A DNA stretch of 49,639 nt from Amoeboradix gromovi (taxonomy: Eukaryota > Sanchytriomycota > Sanchytriomycetes > Sanchytriales > Sanchytriaceae), in the NCBI GenBank assembly GCA_018985225.1, contig JADGIF010000004.1, forward strand, positions 1-49,639, read 5' to 3'. A program made the translations under genes and the position numbers. This document shows positions 39,027 through 49,639 of the stretch, one piece after another. The notes beneath the pieces were generated by a model. That model did not search any database. It worked only from the letters and a program-made list of their open reading frames with translations, and was not told the DNA's origin. Every line of letters begins with the position of its first letter. The first letter of the stretch is position 1.

Positions 39027-40963
39027 TCACTCCCCGTCCGTGTAGCGGGTCTGATTGAACCTTGGTCGTCGAAGATACTCAGGACGCGCTAATCCGTGGA
39101 TTGCGCTGTCTGCGATCTTCCAGATGTTTTTAGACGCGTTGGTATCCCGGTTCCATAGACGTTGGCAGGTCTTATACCTGACAAGCCCATGACGCAGGAT
39201 GCGTCCGGTACGGTACGTTCTCGGGTTCTCACACTCCAAGAAGGTCTTACACTCTCTGTGTTCATTGCAATGGCTACAGCGGCAACTACTGCGAAACTCA
39301 TTGACCAGATACACCTCCTAGACTGCCTTACGTAAGAGCGTACGGAACCCCTTGCCCTGATCGGCTCCTTGAATTTGCGATGCTGTTTCTGTTCCCAGTC
39401 GCCTATCGCGATGACAGTTTCCTCACCGCTTCCGAATTTCGCCTTGAACTCCCGTATCATCTTTGCCTAAGTACGCTGACGACCTATGAACGAGAGCATC
39501 TTCATCCTCCGGAACATGTGATCCTCGTAGAACGGCAGCACTCTCACGTTCATCTCGTTCTTTTTTCTTACGTAGTCCTTGAACGAATCGGGTCGTCTTC
39601 TTGTTGTATGCGCTCAGTTCCGTTTACCACTCTATCACTCGCTTGCCGTCTATTAACTCATGCTTACGTGTCTGTGGGTAGTTGCGGAACCTTTTCACGT
39701 ACGTCTCCTTCCGAGGGGTGTCTTGTGTGTATCGATAGATGGTCTTGTTGGCACCGGGATCATCGACGCAGTATAACAGGTCGCTCATGCTAAGATCGAT
39801 GGCGACCAACTTCTTCTTGGCTACCTCGGTGTAATCAGGCAACTCGTCGATGTACTACTCAGGTCGAGGAGGAGCCATTTTCGGCTTCCTGCCTATGAAC
39901 TCCTTTCGCACAAATAGGATGCTGATGCTGACACCATCTGTCTTCACCATGTGATCGAACGTGTAGCCGTGGGTGTCGGGTTCGATGTGGAAGCACTTCA
40001 TGTGCGTCTTGAAGAAGAAGTCCCAGATGCGTCGTTGGTGTCGTACCAGGTTGCCCTTAGTGGTGTAGAACCCTGCGTACCGTAATACTTGGTCATACAT
40101 AGATACACGAGGGTCGTCGTATTCATACGGAAGTGCTTGGGTATCAGGTCGCTTCTCAGAGGGAAGACGCTACTCGCTTTCTGACCACTTACTTCTACGT
40201 GTCGCATCATGTACAGCATACACGGCAGGTAATTCTGTGGCGAGCAGCAAATGTCGTAATACACCTTCTCTTTGAGAACACGTGTCGGTACGACGTGAGG
40301 TCTCTGCTTGTCGATCCACGAATGATACATGACGTCAGATGTCTTCTCTTCGCTCGGAGACAATAGATCCGTCTTCATATTACGTAATTGCGTACACAGA
40401 GCACTCATCATCGACTGCTTCTGATTGCTCGACGCGTCGGAATTCTTGATCTCCATGAGCGCGTCCTTCTTGTCCCAGGCCACATTGACAAACCGCTCGA
40501 CGTACTCGACGAAATGAGCCTTGATATTGTTCTCGTACATCGTGATCACCTCTACCGCCATGTGCGAGACAGCAGTGTCCATGTATGTGAAAGGGATTTC
40601 TTCGCTGACGTAAGCCTTGTAGTGTTCGTCGTAGAACTCGCGCAATAGTTTCTTGACCGTATTGGCCTTCTCTCCAGCTGGTCTTCCCGAAGTAGCGACC
40701 TTACGCGACACCTTCAGCACCTCTTTGACGAAATCTTTGTCCAGTACCGGGAAGGGTACGCCGGTCTCATAGCAGTGGAGCATGTACAACTTGAGGAAGT
40801 GGAGGCCGTGGGTCATGATCGTGTTGGCTCGTTTCGTCGCTTCCTGTAGCTTATCGATGATTACGTCATTTCTAACGACGCTCTTCAGGCTTGTCTTGAT
40901 GCTCTGATAGTTGGGCAGAGTAGGATTCGGATCCGGCGGCTTCTTCATACTCTTAGGGGACAT
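39027..40963 (-). pseudogene. Fanzor RNA-guided endonuclease gene, broken by stops and frameshifts
   Basis: Reading from ATG 40963, the first segment (to about 40090) is the Fanzor N-terminal helical region (IIDKLQEATKRANTIMTHGL, FLKLYMLHCYETGVPF). The frame then shifts near 40090 into VLRYAGFYTTKGNLVRHQRR, through HGYTFDHMVKTDGVSISILF, to an in-frame TAG at 39855. It continues as YIDELPDY and VAIDLSMSDLLYCVDD (first RuvC acidic motif) to a second stop after VIEW at 39624. After another shift come VIAIGDWEQKQHRKFKEP, then CRCSHC, CKTF and NRDTNASKNIW (zinc ribbon and last RuvC motif), ending at TGA 39027. The copy at 1.2-2.1 kb has sense codons at both stop positions, so these are lesions rather than recoding. 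Family assignment is strong. Confidence 0.9.
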
Positions 40964-41014
40964 TTGATTTGGCTTGATTAAACGCGTTCCGTGATCAACT
41001 GTCACGAGTTATAC

Positions 41015-41212
41015 TTAAGTGCTTTTACTTCTTGCGAAATGTGTAGAGGATGGTACGGAGTGCCAGTTGGCCTTCACGTGGTATTGTGCGACCCAACGAC
41101 CTAACGTCATGGTCTCACAGTTGCAAATGCCACACGTTTCGGCTCTGTTATGCGACTGCTCGAGGTGGTGTCGTACGGCAGTCTCTTTGTAGTCCTCAGA
41201 CTGACGTGGCAT
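41015..41212 (-). CDS. Small zinc-type ORF at the 5' end of the Fanzor element
   Basis: ATG 41212 starts a 65-residue frame, MPRQSEDYKETAVRHHLEQSH followed by CGICNC, with the spacing of a small His/Cys metal site. It lies just inside the right inverted repeat and about 50 bases upstream of the Fanzor ATG, on the same strand and with the same raised GC. It may be a separate element-encoded protein or the original N-terminus of Fanzor now separated by a frameshift or an unspliced intron. Confidence 0.42.
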   Translation of the reverse strand: MPRQSEDYKETAVRHHLEQSHNRAETCGICNCETMTLGRWVAQYHVKANWHSVPSSTHFARSKST

Positions 41213-41240
41213 TTTCTTTAAGGCGGAGAGAAACAAATAA

Positions 41241-41260
41241 CATTTTAAATGCCAAACGGT
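41241..41260 (-). repeat. Right terminal inverted repeat of the Fanzor element
   Basis: CATTTTAAATGCCAAACGGT on the plus strand, the exact reverse complement of 38912-38931. It lies 28 bases upstream of the small zinc-type ORF. Confidence 0.92.
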
Positions 41261-41355
41261 TTAAATTAAGCCTAGGCCATTAAATCAATTCAAAGTGTGT
41301 TAACATTCTAAGAGTATATCAGTGATGGTGGAATAGAGCCAGTAAATTTACCATT

Positions 41356-41385
41356 TGGGACATCAGATATGTAAACTAGAGTAAC
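41356..41385 (+). repeat. Solitary, diverged end of an AT-rich element
   Basis: TGGGACATCAGATATGTAAA followed by CTAGAGTAAC is a diverged form of the left terminus of elements A and B. No matching right end follows, so it is a relic. It lies about 100 bases outside the Fanzor element. Confidence 0.55.
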
Positions 41386-42088
41386 TTGAAAATCTCAGAA
41401 ACTTCAAAATTAAACTTTCAGAATATTTAAGTCTACGAATAGAGAGAAATATATAACTCCAACTTGACAGATGAACTCAATTCTTGCAGATTGAGATTTG
41501 ACTGAGTAGATGGAATTTTATGAATGGATTTTTTACCGTTCTGCCATAGGCATCAGACTCCACAGTTGATACGGTATTCGTCTCTATGTTTATAGTTTCG
41601 ATAGCAAACGGCAGGATTTTGGTTATCTTCGAGCGTTTTACTCGCAGTGATCTTTTTGCATGACTACGCAAAATCAAGATATGCCGCAATGAATGAATAC
41701 TTTATTTATAGCTGCATCAACTCGATCACCGGAGGCACTAAATTCCGCCCCGTGGCTGGATGGTCCGAATTGAACACAATCAGTCATCCAGTTTAACTGT
41801 GTATAACTATACTTATACAGCTTAATCGCTTTTAAGTACTCTTTAGGCGATGGAATAGTTTCCTTTGCTATCAGAAGCAGCAAGAAAGTCAGCATTTCTA
41901 GGACTTTTCAACACAAATACGTATGTGATTATCGGTCCTTGCAAATTTGAACGGATTGGACAGTTTAATTATCAAATATTCCCAATTCAAAAATGCTTTC
42001 AATTGATTTCATAACAATGAATAAAAACTAGTCTTATTTCGCAGATTTGGATGCGTAATAGGTCCAGGATCGGGGGTTTTGAGGTTAT
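41386..42088. other. Intergenic with one possible small secreted ORF
   Basis: On the minus strand ATG 41895 opens a 73-residue frame to 41674. It begins with a signal-peptide-like MLTFLLLLIAKETIPSP and contains CVQFGPSSHGAEFSASGDRV. A second frame overlaps it and runs to 41477 with no ATG at its start. They may be two parts of one gene, but I found no tiny intron of the local type joining them. Support is weak. Confidence 0.28.
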
Positions 42089-42300
42089 TGGGACACCAAA
42101 TATAAAAACTAGACCAAGTCGTTTTTAAAGTAGGTGTTCCATAAGGAGGAAATGCTATTATTAATAAAGTCTTTTCAGTCCTTCTTTCATTAATGTCATT
42201 CCATCTTTAAAATAAAACAAGATGACCACTATCTCTTTCAAATATACGAGGTCTTTGAGTGCCTAAGCAAAAGATGCGCTATCTACTACTCTACCACTAT
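42089..42300 (-). mobile_element. AT-rich inverted-repeat element fragment
   Basis: The end TGGGACACCAAATATAAAAA (42089-42108) and the following AGTCGTTTTTAAAG stretch match the left side of element C and, inverted, the right side of element B. The homology includes the remnant of the FILKRG coding segment and fades near 42300, where sequence of the third TnpB-like lineage begins. The opposite terminus is missing. Confidence 0.6.
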
Positions 42301-42477
42301 TATCTTCCATCTTTTTTTTCTTCTTACCACCTTTCCTATAACTTATTTTGCGGTGGTGAGAACAGTGATCGGTGGCTTGAAGACCTTTCTGATTATTATC
42401 TAAAAGCATTGAAATTGGATTTTTATCATTATAGAACAAGCAAAGCAACTAACGCTCCTACAACCCTCAAGCGTGAA

Positions 42478-42720
42478 TTAATAGCATGCATGTATGTATA
42501 TTTTCCTTGCTGCGTTATGATCAATAACCACTGGTAAATGACAGTTTTTGACGTGTATATTCAAATTGCATATCTTAAAAGTACCACACATTGCGAACGC
42601 TTGACAAGTAAATGCCTTATGACATTCTATTATGTTTTTGCTCTTGAATTGCACTTTCACTCCATTTTAGACCAATCCTCTGAACATTCTATTTATGTGA
42701 TTAAAAACTCTAAAATAGGA
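42478..42720 (-). pseudogene. TnpB-like C-terminal remnant, third lineage
   Basis: The minus-strand frame 42660-42478 ends in TAA. It carries IIECHKAFTCQAFAMCGTFK, then CHLPVVIDHNAARKIYIHAC. That is a zinc ribbon with a DxNAARxIY last RuvC motif, the canonical TnpB tail (TSQxCxxCG ... DRDxNAARNI), with an R and one Cys position altered. Sequence upstream to about 42720 resembles 4548-4600 but has stops. It completes the tail that is missing from the 4.4-kb copy. Confidence 0.68.
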
Positions 42721-42984
42721 GTATACTGCAGCGATACAGCTTACGCAATCACGACAAATGGCTTGCTTAATTGAAATCGATAGCTTCTATTGGTTTGAAA
42801 TGACGAAATCAGTGGAGAGATATTATAAATTCTAGATAGTTATAATAGTGCAAATGTGGTTATCGAGACTACAGAGATGTATGCTGAAGAAGTATCTATA
42901 CTTGAGAAAAGTCATTCACGCAAGTTGTTGAAGAACTGCAGGTTTGACTTTTGGGAGTAAATATTAATTATTACAGTTTTTTAT
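42721..42984. other. Intergenic, no supported feature
   Basis: AT-rich sequence between the element remnant and the 3' end of the nucleoporin gene. I see no ORF or RNA gene. Confidence 0.4.
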
Positions 42985-43869
42985 TTACCGTCCAAAGGAA
43001 AATCCAGTTTTTGGAGCGGCCAAATTGGAACCAAATGAAGTATTTATAGAAGGCCTATTAGGCTGTTGGCCAAATCCTGAAACATTGCTTTGTCCAAATC
43101 CAGTATTTGATGGCTGCTGACCAAATCCTGAAGTGCTATTTTGTCCAAATCCACCTGTTGTTCCGAAGCCTGAAGTTGCACCTTGGCCGAATGTAGGTGC
43201 GGTGCCAAAAGATGTTCTAGCCTGAGTATTAAATGGCATAGGTTGCTGTTGTAGCTGTTTAGCAGGAGTTAAAGCATTCGCGTATTCCTGAATCCTCATG
43301 CCACCGTGATCCATGACGTTATGCTGCAATTTGATTCTGTCATATTCTGAAGTTAGCTGTTGAACATGCTCATGGAGAGCCTTGTGGTTTTGTTCAAGCC
43401 ATTCCAAAGACGCAAACATGTTCTTGATAGAGGGAATTATGAGTTGGGGGTCACCATTTTCATTAGCAAATTGGTCAACCAAGTCAACAAGTTCCTTGAA
43501 TCGTTGCTGAAGATCACTTAGTACAGTATTGAAATACTCAAATGGAAATGGTTTGGATTTCTCCTTAAGATATTCAACAGCAACGATTTCACAGGATAAA
43601 GAGTTGGTTTTCTGTTGAATCAGATCAACATTAAAATTAAGCGTACCCAGTTGAGACTGGAATGATTCTAATTGCTGTCCCAATTGCTCCAGTAATGCAA
43701 AATGCTGCGGTCTTTTCAATTCCTTCAATTCTTTAGTTTGCTTTGACAAAATATCATTTTCTTTTTTAAATGCCTGTATGTCCTCATCAGCCTTCTTAAC
43801 TTGTGCTTTAAAATTTGGATCAGTATCACTTAGTCTAGTGGTTGGTAACATATGAACCGGTTGCTGCAT
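42985..43869 (-). CDS. FG nucleoporin, Nup49/Nup58 type
   Basis: The 294-residue protein starts at ATG 43869. Residues 1-200 form a coiled-coil region (VKKADEDIQAFKKENDILSK, NSLSCEIVAVEYLKEKSKPF, and a helix around ALHEHVQQLTSEYDRIKLQH). The C-terminal 80 residues carry FG repeats: TSFGTAPTFGQG, GGFGQNSTSGFGQQ, NTGFGQ, VSGFGQQ and FSFGR. Coiled coil plus FG repeats is typical of the central-channel Nup62 complex, where Nup54, Nup58 and Nup62 assemble. The repeats here are mostly GFG type at the C-terminus, closest to Nup58/Nup49. The exact orthologue is uncertain. The TAA stop shares its last A with an AATAAA signal. RLI1 lies 38 bases upstream on the same strand. Confidence 0.7.
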   Translation of the reverse strand: MQQPVHMLPTTRLSDTDPNFKAQVKKADEDIQAFKKENDILSKQTKELKELKRPQHFALLEQLGQQLESFQSQLGTLNFNVDLIQQKTNSLSCEIVAVEYLKEKSKPFPFEYFNTVLSDLQQRFKELVDLVDQFANENGDPQLIIPSIKNMFASLEWLEQNHKALHEHVQQLTSEYDRIKLQHNVMDHGGMRIQEYANALTPAKQLQQQPMPFNTQARTSFGTAPTFGQGATSGFGTTGGFGQNSTSGFGQQPSNTGFGQSNVSGFGQQPNRPSINTSFGSNLAAPKTGFSFGR

Positions 43870-43907
43870 TGTGTTTTAAAAATTAAAAAGATTTATTGTT
43901 TACCAGT

Positions 43908-45840
43908 TTATTCCTCATCACTAGAGCACTCTACTTCATTACCTCCGTCCTTTGCTTTCCTGTCTTTCTTTTTGTCTGATTTACCTTTCATTTCCTTTTG
44001 AAGCATTGATTCTGGTGCATCCTCTAAGAAGAAGTAGTTTCCACTCAATTTTTGCTGCTTGTCTAACTGAGAATCAAACTTGTTGATTCTAGGTCTAAAA
44101 TTCGTTGGATCTCTTCTAAATGTGATATCCAGAGTTTTTAAAAACGCATTCATTCCAGATAATAATGGTTGAGGTGAATTAGCATGCGCTTTAACACCAG
44201 GCGATCCATCATATACAATCACATTATCGGCTAAATAGGTTGCCATAATGAAATCATGTTCTACAATAAATGCTGTCTTTTTAGCATGAATAATAAACCT
44301 CTTTATCACTTTAGCAGCTATAATACGTTGTTCTGAATCTAAATAAGCAGAAGGCTCATCAATCAAGTACTAAGTTAGTTGTAATTACAATATCTGCACT
44401 TTGACCCAAGCATAAAATAATCGCTACACGCTGTAATTCACCACCTGAAAGTGTCATAACCTCATTATCTAATAAGTGATCTATTTTCAAGGGTTTCACT
44501 ACGTCTGTTTGGAACTGCGGATGCATGAAAGAGTGTTTAATTTTTTTAAGAAATAAAAGTCGCACACTACCAGGAAATTTAGGGGAAATAGTTTGTGGCT
44601 TATACGATACCCTTAGTTCAGGAATATCTACAGTCAGGTCATCTGGTTTTATAGCACCTGCAAGCAATCTAATAAATGTTGTTTTACCTGTTCCGTTTTC
44701 TCCAAGCAAAACGACAACTTCTGAATCAGAGAAGCTACCCGATTCAACGTTTAAATGGAAATTGCCCATAGTCTTTTCCATCTTAGGGTAGTTATAACTA
44801 ACTTGTCTTTCAATTTTAATATCATCGGCATTATTGGATATTTTGAACTGAAGCCCTTCAGGTCTGAATCTCATGTTCTCTGTAGGAATATGGCCGTCCA
44901 AAAATATGTTAATACCCTCACGAACAGAGTATGGCATAGTGACGACACCATAAGCACTTGGCATACCGTATAATACACAAACAAAGTCACTCAAATAATC
45001 CAAAACGCTTAGATCATGCTCCACGCAAATAACATATCTATCCTGATGTAGCAGCATGCGGATAGTTTTGGCAGCATTTAATCTTTGCTTGACGTCCAAG
45101 TATGAAGATGGTTCGTCGAACATGTAGAGATCAGCTTGTTGAATCACAGCAATTCCAATGGAAAAACGTTGTAATTCTCCACCAGAGAGTTGGTCTACCT
45201 GTCTCTCTAGTAGTCCATGAAGATCCAAGTGTCCTAAAACAGTATCTATTGACATCTCCTGAGAAGTGTGTTTTCCCTTCAGTAAATCGCCTATCTTACC
45301 TTTGACCATTTTGGGAATTTGATCCACATATTGCGGTTTTATGATGGCTTTTAATTCATCTTCTAATAGTTTTGTGAAATAGGTTTGCAACTCTGAGCCA
45401 CGAAAATGCTTAATGATATCAGTCCATTCCGGAGGAGAATCAAACTGACCAAGATTAGGTTTTAACTTGCCACTCAGTATTTTTAAAGCAGTTGATTTAC
45501 CAATACCGTTTTGTCCCACCAATCCCAAAACCTGACCATTACGAGGAACAGGTAAACGATGAAGCTTGAATGAGTTAGCAGAATAACGGTGTGTTGTATG
45601 CTGGCTTAAGTTTTTCGGAAGATTAATTATATTAATAGCTTCGAAAGGACACTTTTTGACACATATTCCACAACCAATGCAAAGTGATTCTGAAATCACT
45701 GCAATTTTGTCTGTTTTAGTTACTTCTATACATAACTTGCCCATTCGGACAACAGGGCAACTCTTTTTACATTCCAAGTTGCATTTCTTTGGTAGACATC
45801 TTTCATCATTAACAATGGCAATTCTAGTTACGTCACTCAT
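43908..45840 (-). CDS. RLI1: RLI1/ABCE1, ribosome-recycling ABC ATPase, two exons
   Basis: Exon 1 is 45840-44389 (484 codons), exon 2 is 44369-43908, total 637 residues. The N-terminus carries two 4Fe-4S clusters (C15, C20, C24, C28 and the CIGCGIC...C set at 54-64). NBD1 has Walker [10 protein letters not shown] (109-117), LSGGELQR (218-225) and [15 protein letters not shown]2 has [20 protein letters not shown] and Walker [13 protein letters not shown]. The last is formed across the exon junction after a 19-nt intron is removed. ABCE1 splits ribosomes after termination and recycles subunits, and also helps initiation. A charged C-terminal tail of about 30 residues is longer than usual. The stop codon is embedded in AATAAA (43912-43907). 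Confidence 0.95.
44370..44388 (-). other. 19-nt spliceosomal intron in RLI1
   Basis: Minus-strand GTAATTACAACTAACTTAG (CTAAC branch-like box then TTAG). It interrupts the Walker B motif of the second nucleotide-binding domain. Removal gives [14 protein letters not shown], the invariant family sequence. Retention shifts the frame and stops shortly after. Confidence 0.95.
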
Positions 45841-45909
45841 AGGATGGGGTGTTTTATTTTTGAGATAAAAAAAGATACATCAAAATCAGTCAACAGCAAC
45901 AAATTTGAT

Positions 45910-46944
45910 TTATTTTAATCTATTACTTAGCTCTGTCCTTTGTGCCTCCGTAAAATAACCGTCAATTAGCAAGTTTAATTCAGATTTGTCCTTGATTCTT
46001 GAAAATTGTTTGATAGACCAAGTCATAACCCATAATTGCACATCTTTTCCCCAAAAAAACTTTTTTATTCTCTCCATGTGCTGCTTATATTTTTCATTAA
46101 TAGACCCACTTGCATATATGTCTAGTTGTATAGAATCCAGCAAAGACCTAGCAGCCAGTATTACAGTGTTTAGCATTAGATTGACCATCTTAACTGTGTC
46201 CTCATCTGGGGGCCTCTTTGAAAAGTATTTTATGTAAAACAATAAATCCCAATAGATCATGTAGAGCAAACTCATAGATTGAGCGCTATTGATCCTTTTG
46301 ACACTAGATGTGATTTCTGAGAGTATGGAAACAAACTGAGGATATGCTAGCCATGGCACAACGTGATTAGTAAAATCTTTGTAAGTCTGAATGTAAGTAA
46401 AATAGAGATTCAAAATGGTTTGGTCTTTGTATGTTACCAATAACGGCTGCAAGTGGTGCAATTGTTGAACCAAAATAAGACCTTGAAATTCGCTGGGTAT
46501 CTTGAACTTAACATGAACAAACTTGTAGTGAGAAATGATTTTGTCGTTCAAAGCATATATTTCCTTAAGATTTGACTTTGTAAACTGTACATTATCAGAG
46601 TTTAACAGTTTGTTAGTTAAACTTGATTGAACATGGCCTTTTAAGTCAATTTGCTTGACTACTAACAAGAGCAGCTCTTTGCAAATTGCAAATAGAGATT
46701 GCATAGTGCCATTGAAAGATGATATTATAGAATTCACCTGTGCATGTGCACTTGCAGCTCGAACTTCTTCTTGGTCCACAAGTTTGCCGCCAATTCTTTC
46801 ATAAGCTACCAATAAATCATGAACTTGTCGGACATTGGTGTTGAATGGAATACTCCTTGCTTTTATGTCCTCACACCTATCTGGTTTGCCAACGTACTTA
46901 AGTTCTTGTAATAACGCAAAGTTCTGGTGAATAAAATTCTGCAT
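45910..46944 (-). CDS. Unidentified helical protein
   Basis: The start is put at ATG 46944 (MQNFIHQNF); an in-frame TTG lies 11 codons upstream. The 344-residue protein looks all-helical (FNGTMQSLFAICKELLLLVV, then many amphipathic helices such as VSILSEITSSVKRIN). It contains no catalytic motif and no clear membrane segment or signal peptide. I do not recognise a family. Its stop TAA lies inside AATAAA (45914-45909) and it diverges from GFA1 over about 190 bases. Candidates such as a tether or complex-scaffold subunit remain guesses. Confidence 0.5.
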   Translation of the reverse strand: MQNFIHQNFALLQELKYVGKPDRCEDIKARSIPFNTNVRQVHDLLVAYERIGGKLVDQEEVRAASAHAQVNSIISSFNGTMQSLFAICKELLLLVVKQIDLKGHVQSSLTNKLLNSDNVQFTKSNLKEIYALNDKIISHYKFVHVKFKIPSEFQGLILVQQLHHLQPLLVTYKDQTILNLYFTYIQTYKDFTNHVVPWLAYPQFVSILSEITSSVKRINSAQSMSLLYMIYWDLLFYIKYFSKRPPDEDTVKMVNLMLNTVILAARSLLDSIQLDIYASGSINEKYKQHMERIKKFFWGKDVQLWVMTWSIKQFSRIKDKSELNLLIDGYFTEAQRTELSNRLK

Positions 46945-49230
<2,286 letters not shown>

Positions 49231-49379
49231 ATGAATCAAATAAATCAAGATTAATCTAATCTCTTGTAAAGTTATAAGGATGCAAAACTGATCCTTGCTA
49301 AGCAAAAATAACTTGGCTATTATCTGAACAAGACTCGCATAGATAATGAATGCAGTTGGCATATAAATGGGTACGATGA

Positions 49380-49528
49380 TAAAACTGTTTTCACGAGTTC
49401 GCGACATGTGCCCTTGGATATGCATGGTTGCATTACAAGCAGCTCGATTGTTTTCTTGAATATATCATTTATCGCGAATTTGTATGCATTTTTATATAAT
49501 TTCATGACTATTTCAAATTTTTCCAATA
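49380..49528 (+). pseudogene. TnpB-like fragment, third lineage
   Basis: The sequence matches the reverse complement of 4670-4790 and the plus strand at 13548-13625 (frame IANLYAFLYNFMTISNFSN here, IENLYVFLYN... there). It stops abruptly at TTTTTCCAATA, where an AT-rich element terminus begins. It is non-coding now. Confidence 0.5.
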
Positions 49529-49639
49529 GGGACATCAAATATAAAAACTGGACTAACTTTCTGCAACAACTTGGAACATTATTTCAGCTTTAATAATTTT
49601 ATGGATTTAAGAGGCGAGTGGACATTCAGCTAGTTGCGG
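49529..49639 (+). mobile_element. AT-rich inverted-repeat element, left end, cut by the window
   Basis: GGGACATCAAATATAAAAAC and the next ~90 bases match the left side of elements A and B closely, including AAGAGGCGAGTGGACATTCA. It is nearly identical to A, so the family spread fairly recently. The element continues beyond the window. Confidence 0.8.

Larger units (their letters stand above)
38912..41260 (-). mobile_element. Fanzor transposon with 20-bp terminal inverted repeats
   Basis: The ends are exact inverted copies, ACCGTTTGGCATTTAAAATG at 38912-38931 and its complement at 41241-41260; with one mismatch the match extends a further six bases inward. They bound a 2.35-kb insert that is GC-richer than its surroundings (two sampled 60-base lines about 45% and 52% against about 37% in UTP20). 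The insert holds a minus-strand Fanzor gene, a small upstream zinc-type ORF and, between the Fanzor stop and the left repeat, two hairpins. No transposase is visible, so it was either mobilised in trans or relied on Fanzor alone. No target-site duplication is clear. Confidence 0.88.

Noticed and set aside
39624-39857. Reassigned stop codons (TAG or TAA read as sense) in the Fanzor genes
   Set aside because: Host genes here end at TAG, TAA and TGA at the expected lengths, and the two Fanzor copies have sense codons at each other's stop positions. These are ordinary lesions.

Overview
The window is eukaryotic nuclear DNA. It encodes typical nuclear-genome proteins (cohesin SMC1, spindle-checkpoint MAD2, ribosome-biogenesis factors UTP20 and RRP12, ABCE1/RLI1, ribophorin II, a RalGAP-beta-like protein, TMEM94, adenosine kinase, glutamine:fructose-6-phosphate amidotransferase). 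Four of the genes only make sense if tiny GT-AG introns are removed. The gene set, AT-rich composition (about 36% GC in a sampled line), very short spacers and near-absence of introns suggest a compact unicellular opisthokont, probably an early-diverging fungus or fungus-like parasite. I cannot name the species.

Layout. 1-2.2 kb is an accessory patch: an ankyrin fragment, a decayed array of KilA-N fragments, an intact KilA-N gene and a 5'-truncated Fanzor (eukaryotic TnpB) pseudogene. 2.35-3.04 kb is ribophorin II. 3.6-5.2 kb is a cluster of AT-rich inverted-repeat elements carrying TnpB/Fanzor-like remnants. 5.2-13.5 kb holds a VTT-domain membrane protein, a large unidentified protein, a Lys/Gly-rich secreted protein, SMC1 and MAD2. 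13.5-14.7 kb is more element debris. 14.7-34.5 kb is a dense housekeeping block: an unidentified 1013-residue protein, an Erf4/GOLGA7-like protein, UTP20, an RRM protein, RalGAP-beta, an intervening inverted-repeat element, RRP12 and adenosine kinase. 35.2-38.3 kb holds a small zinc-finger ORF and TMEM94. 38.9-41.3 kb is a GC-richer Fanzor transposon with exact 20-bp terminal inverted repeats, whose gene is broken by stops and frameshifts. 41.3-42.7 kb is more AT-rich element debris. 43-49.2 kb holds an FG nucleoporin, RLI1, an unidentified protein and GFA1. The window ends inside another AT-rich element.

Three things stand out. (1) Introns of 19-21 nt in RALGAPB, TMEM94, RLI1 and GFA1 share a GTA start and a TAAC-N-TAG end, so branch site and acceptor are nearly fused; each restores a conserved protein junction. 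(2) There are at least three lineages of TnpB/Fanzor-derived sequence, one with clear terminal inverted repeats and 3' hairpins that could be the guide-RNA scaffold. (3) In several genes the stop codon lies inside the AATAAA polyadenylation signal. Most housekeeping genes are single uninterrupted ORFs. Where the longest ORF began with a non-ATG codon I moved the start to the first supported ATG.
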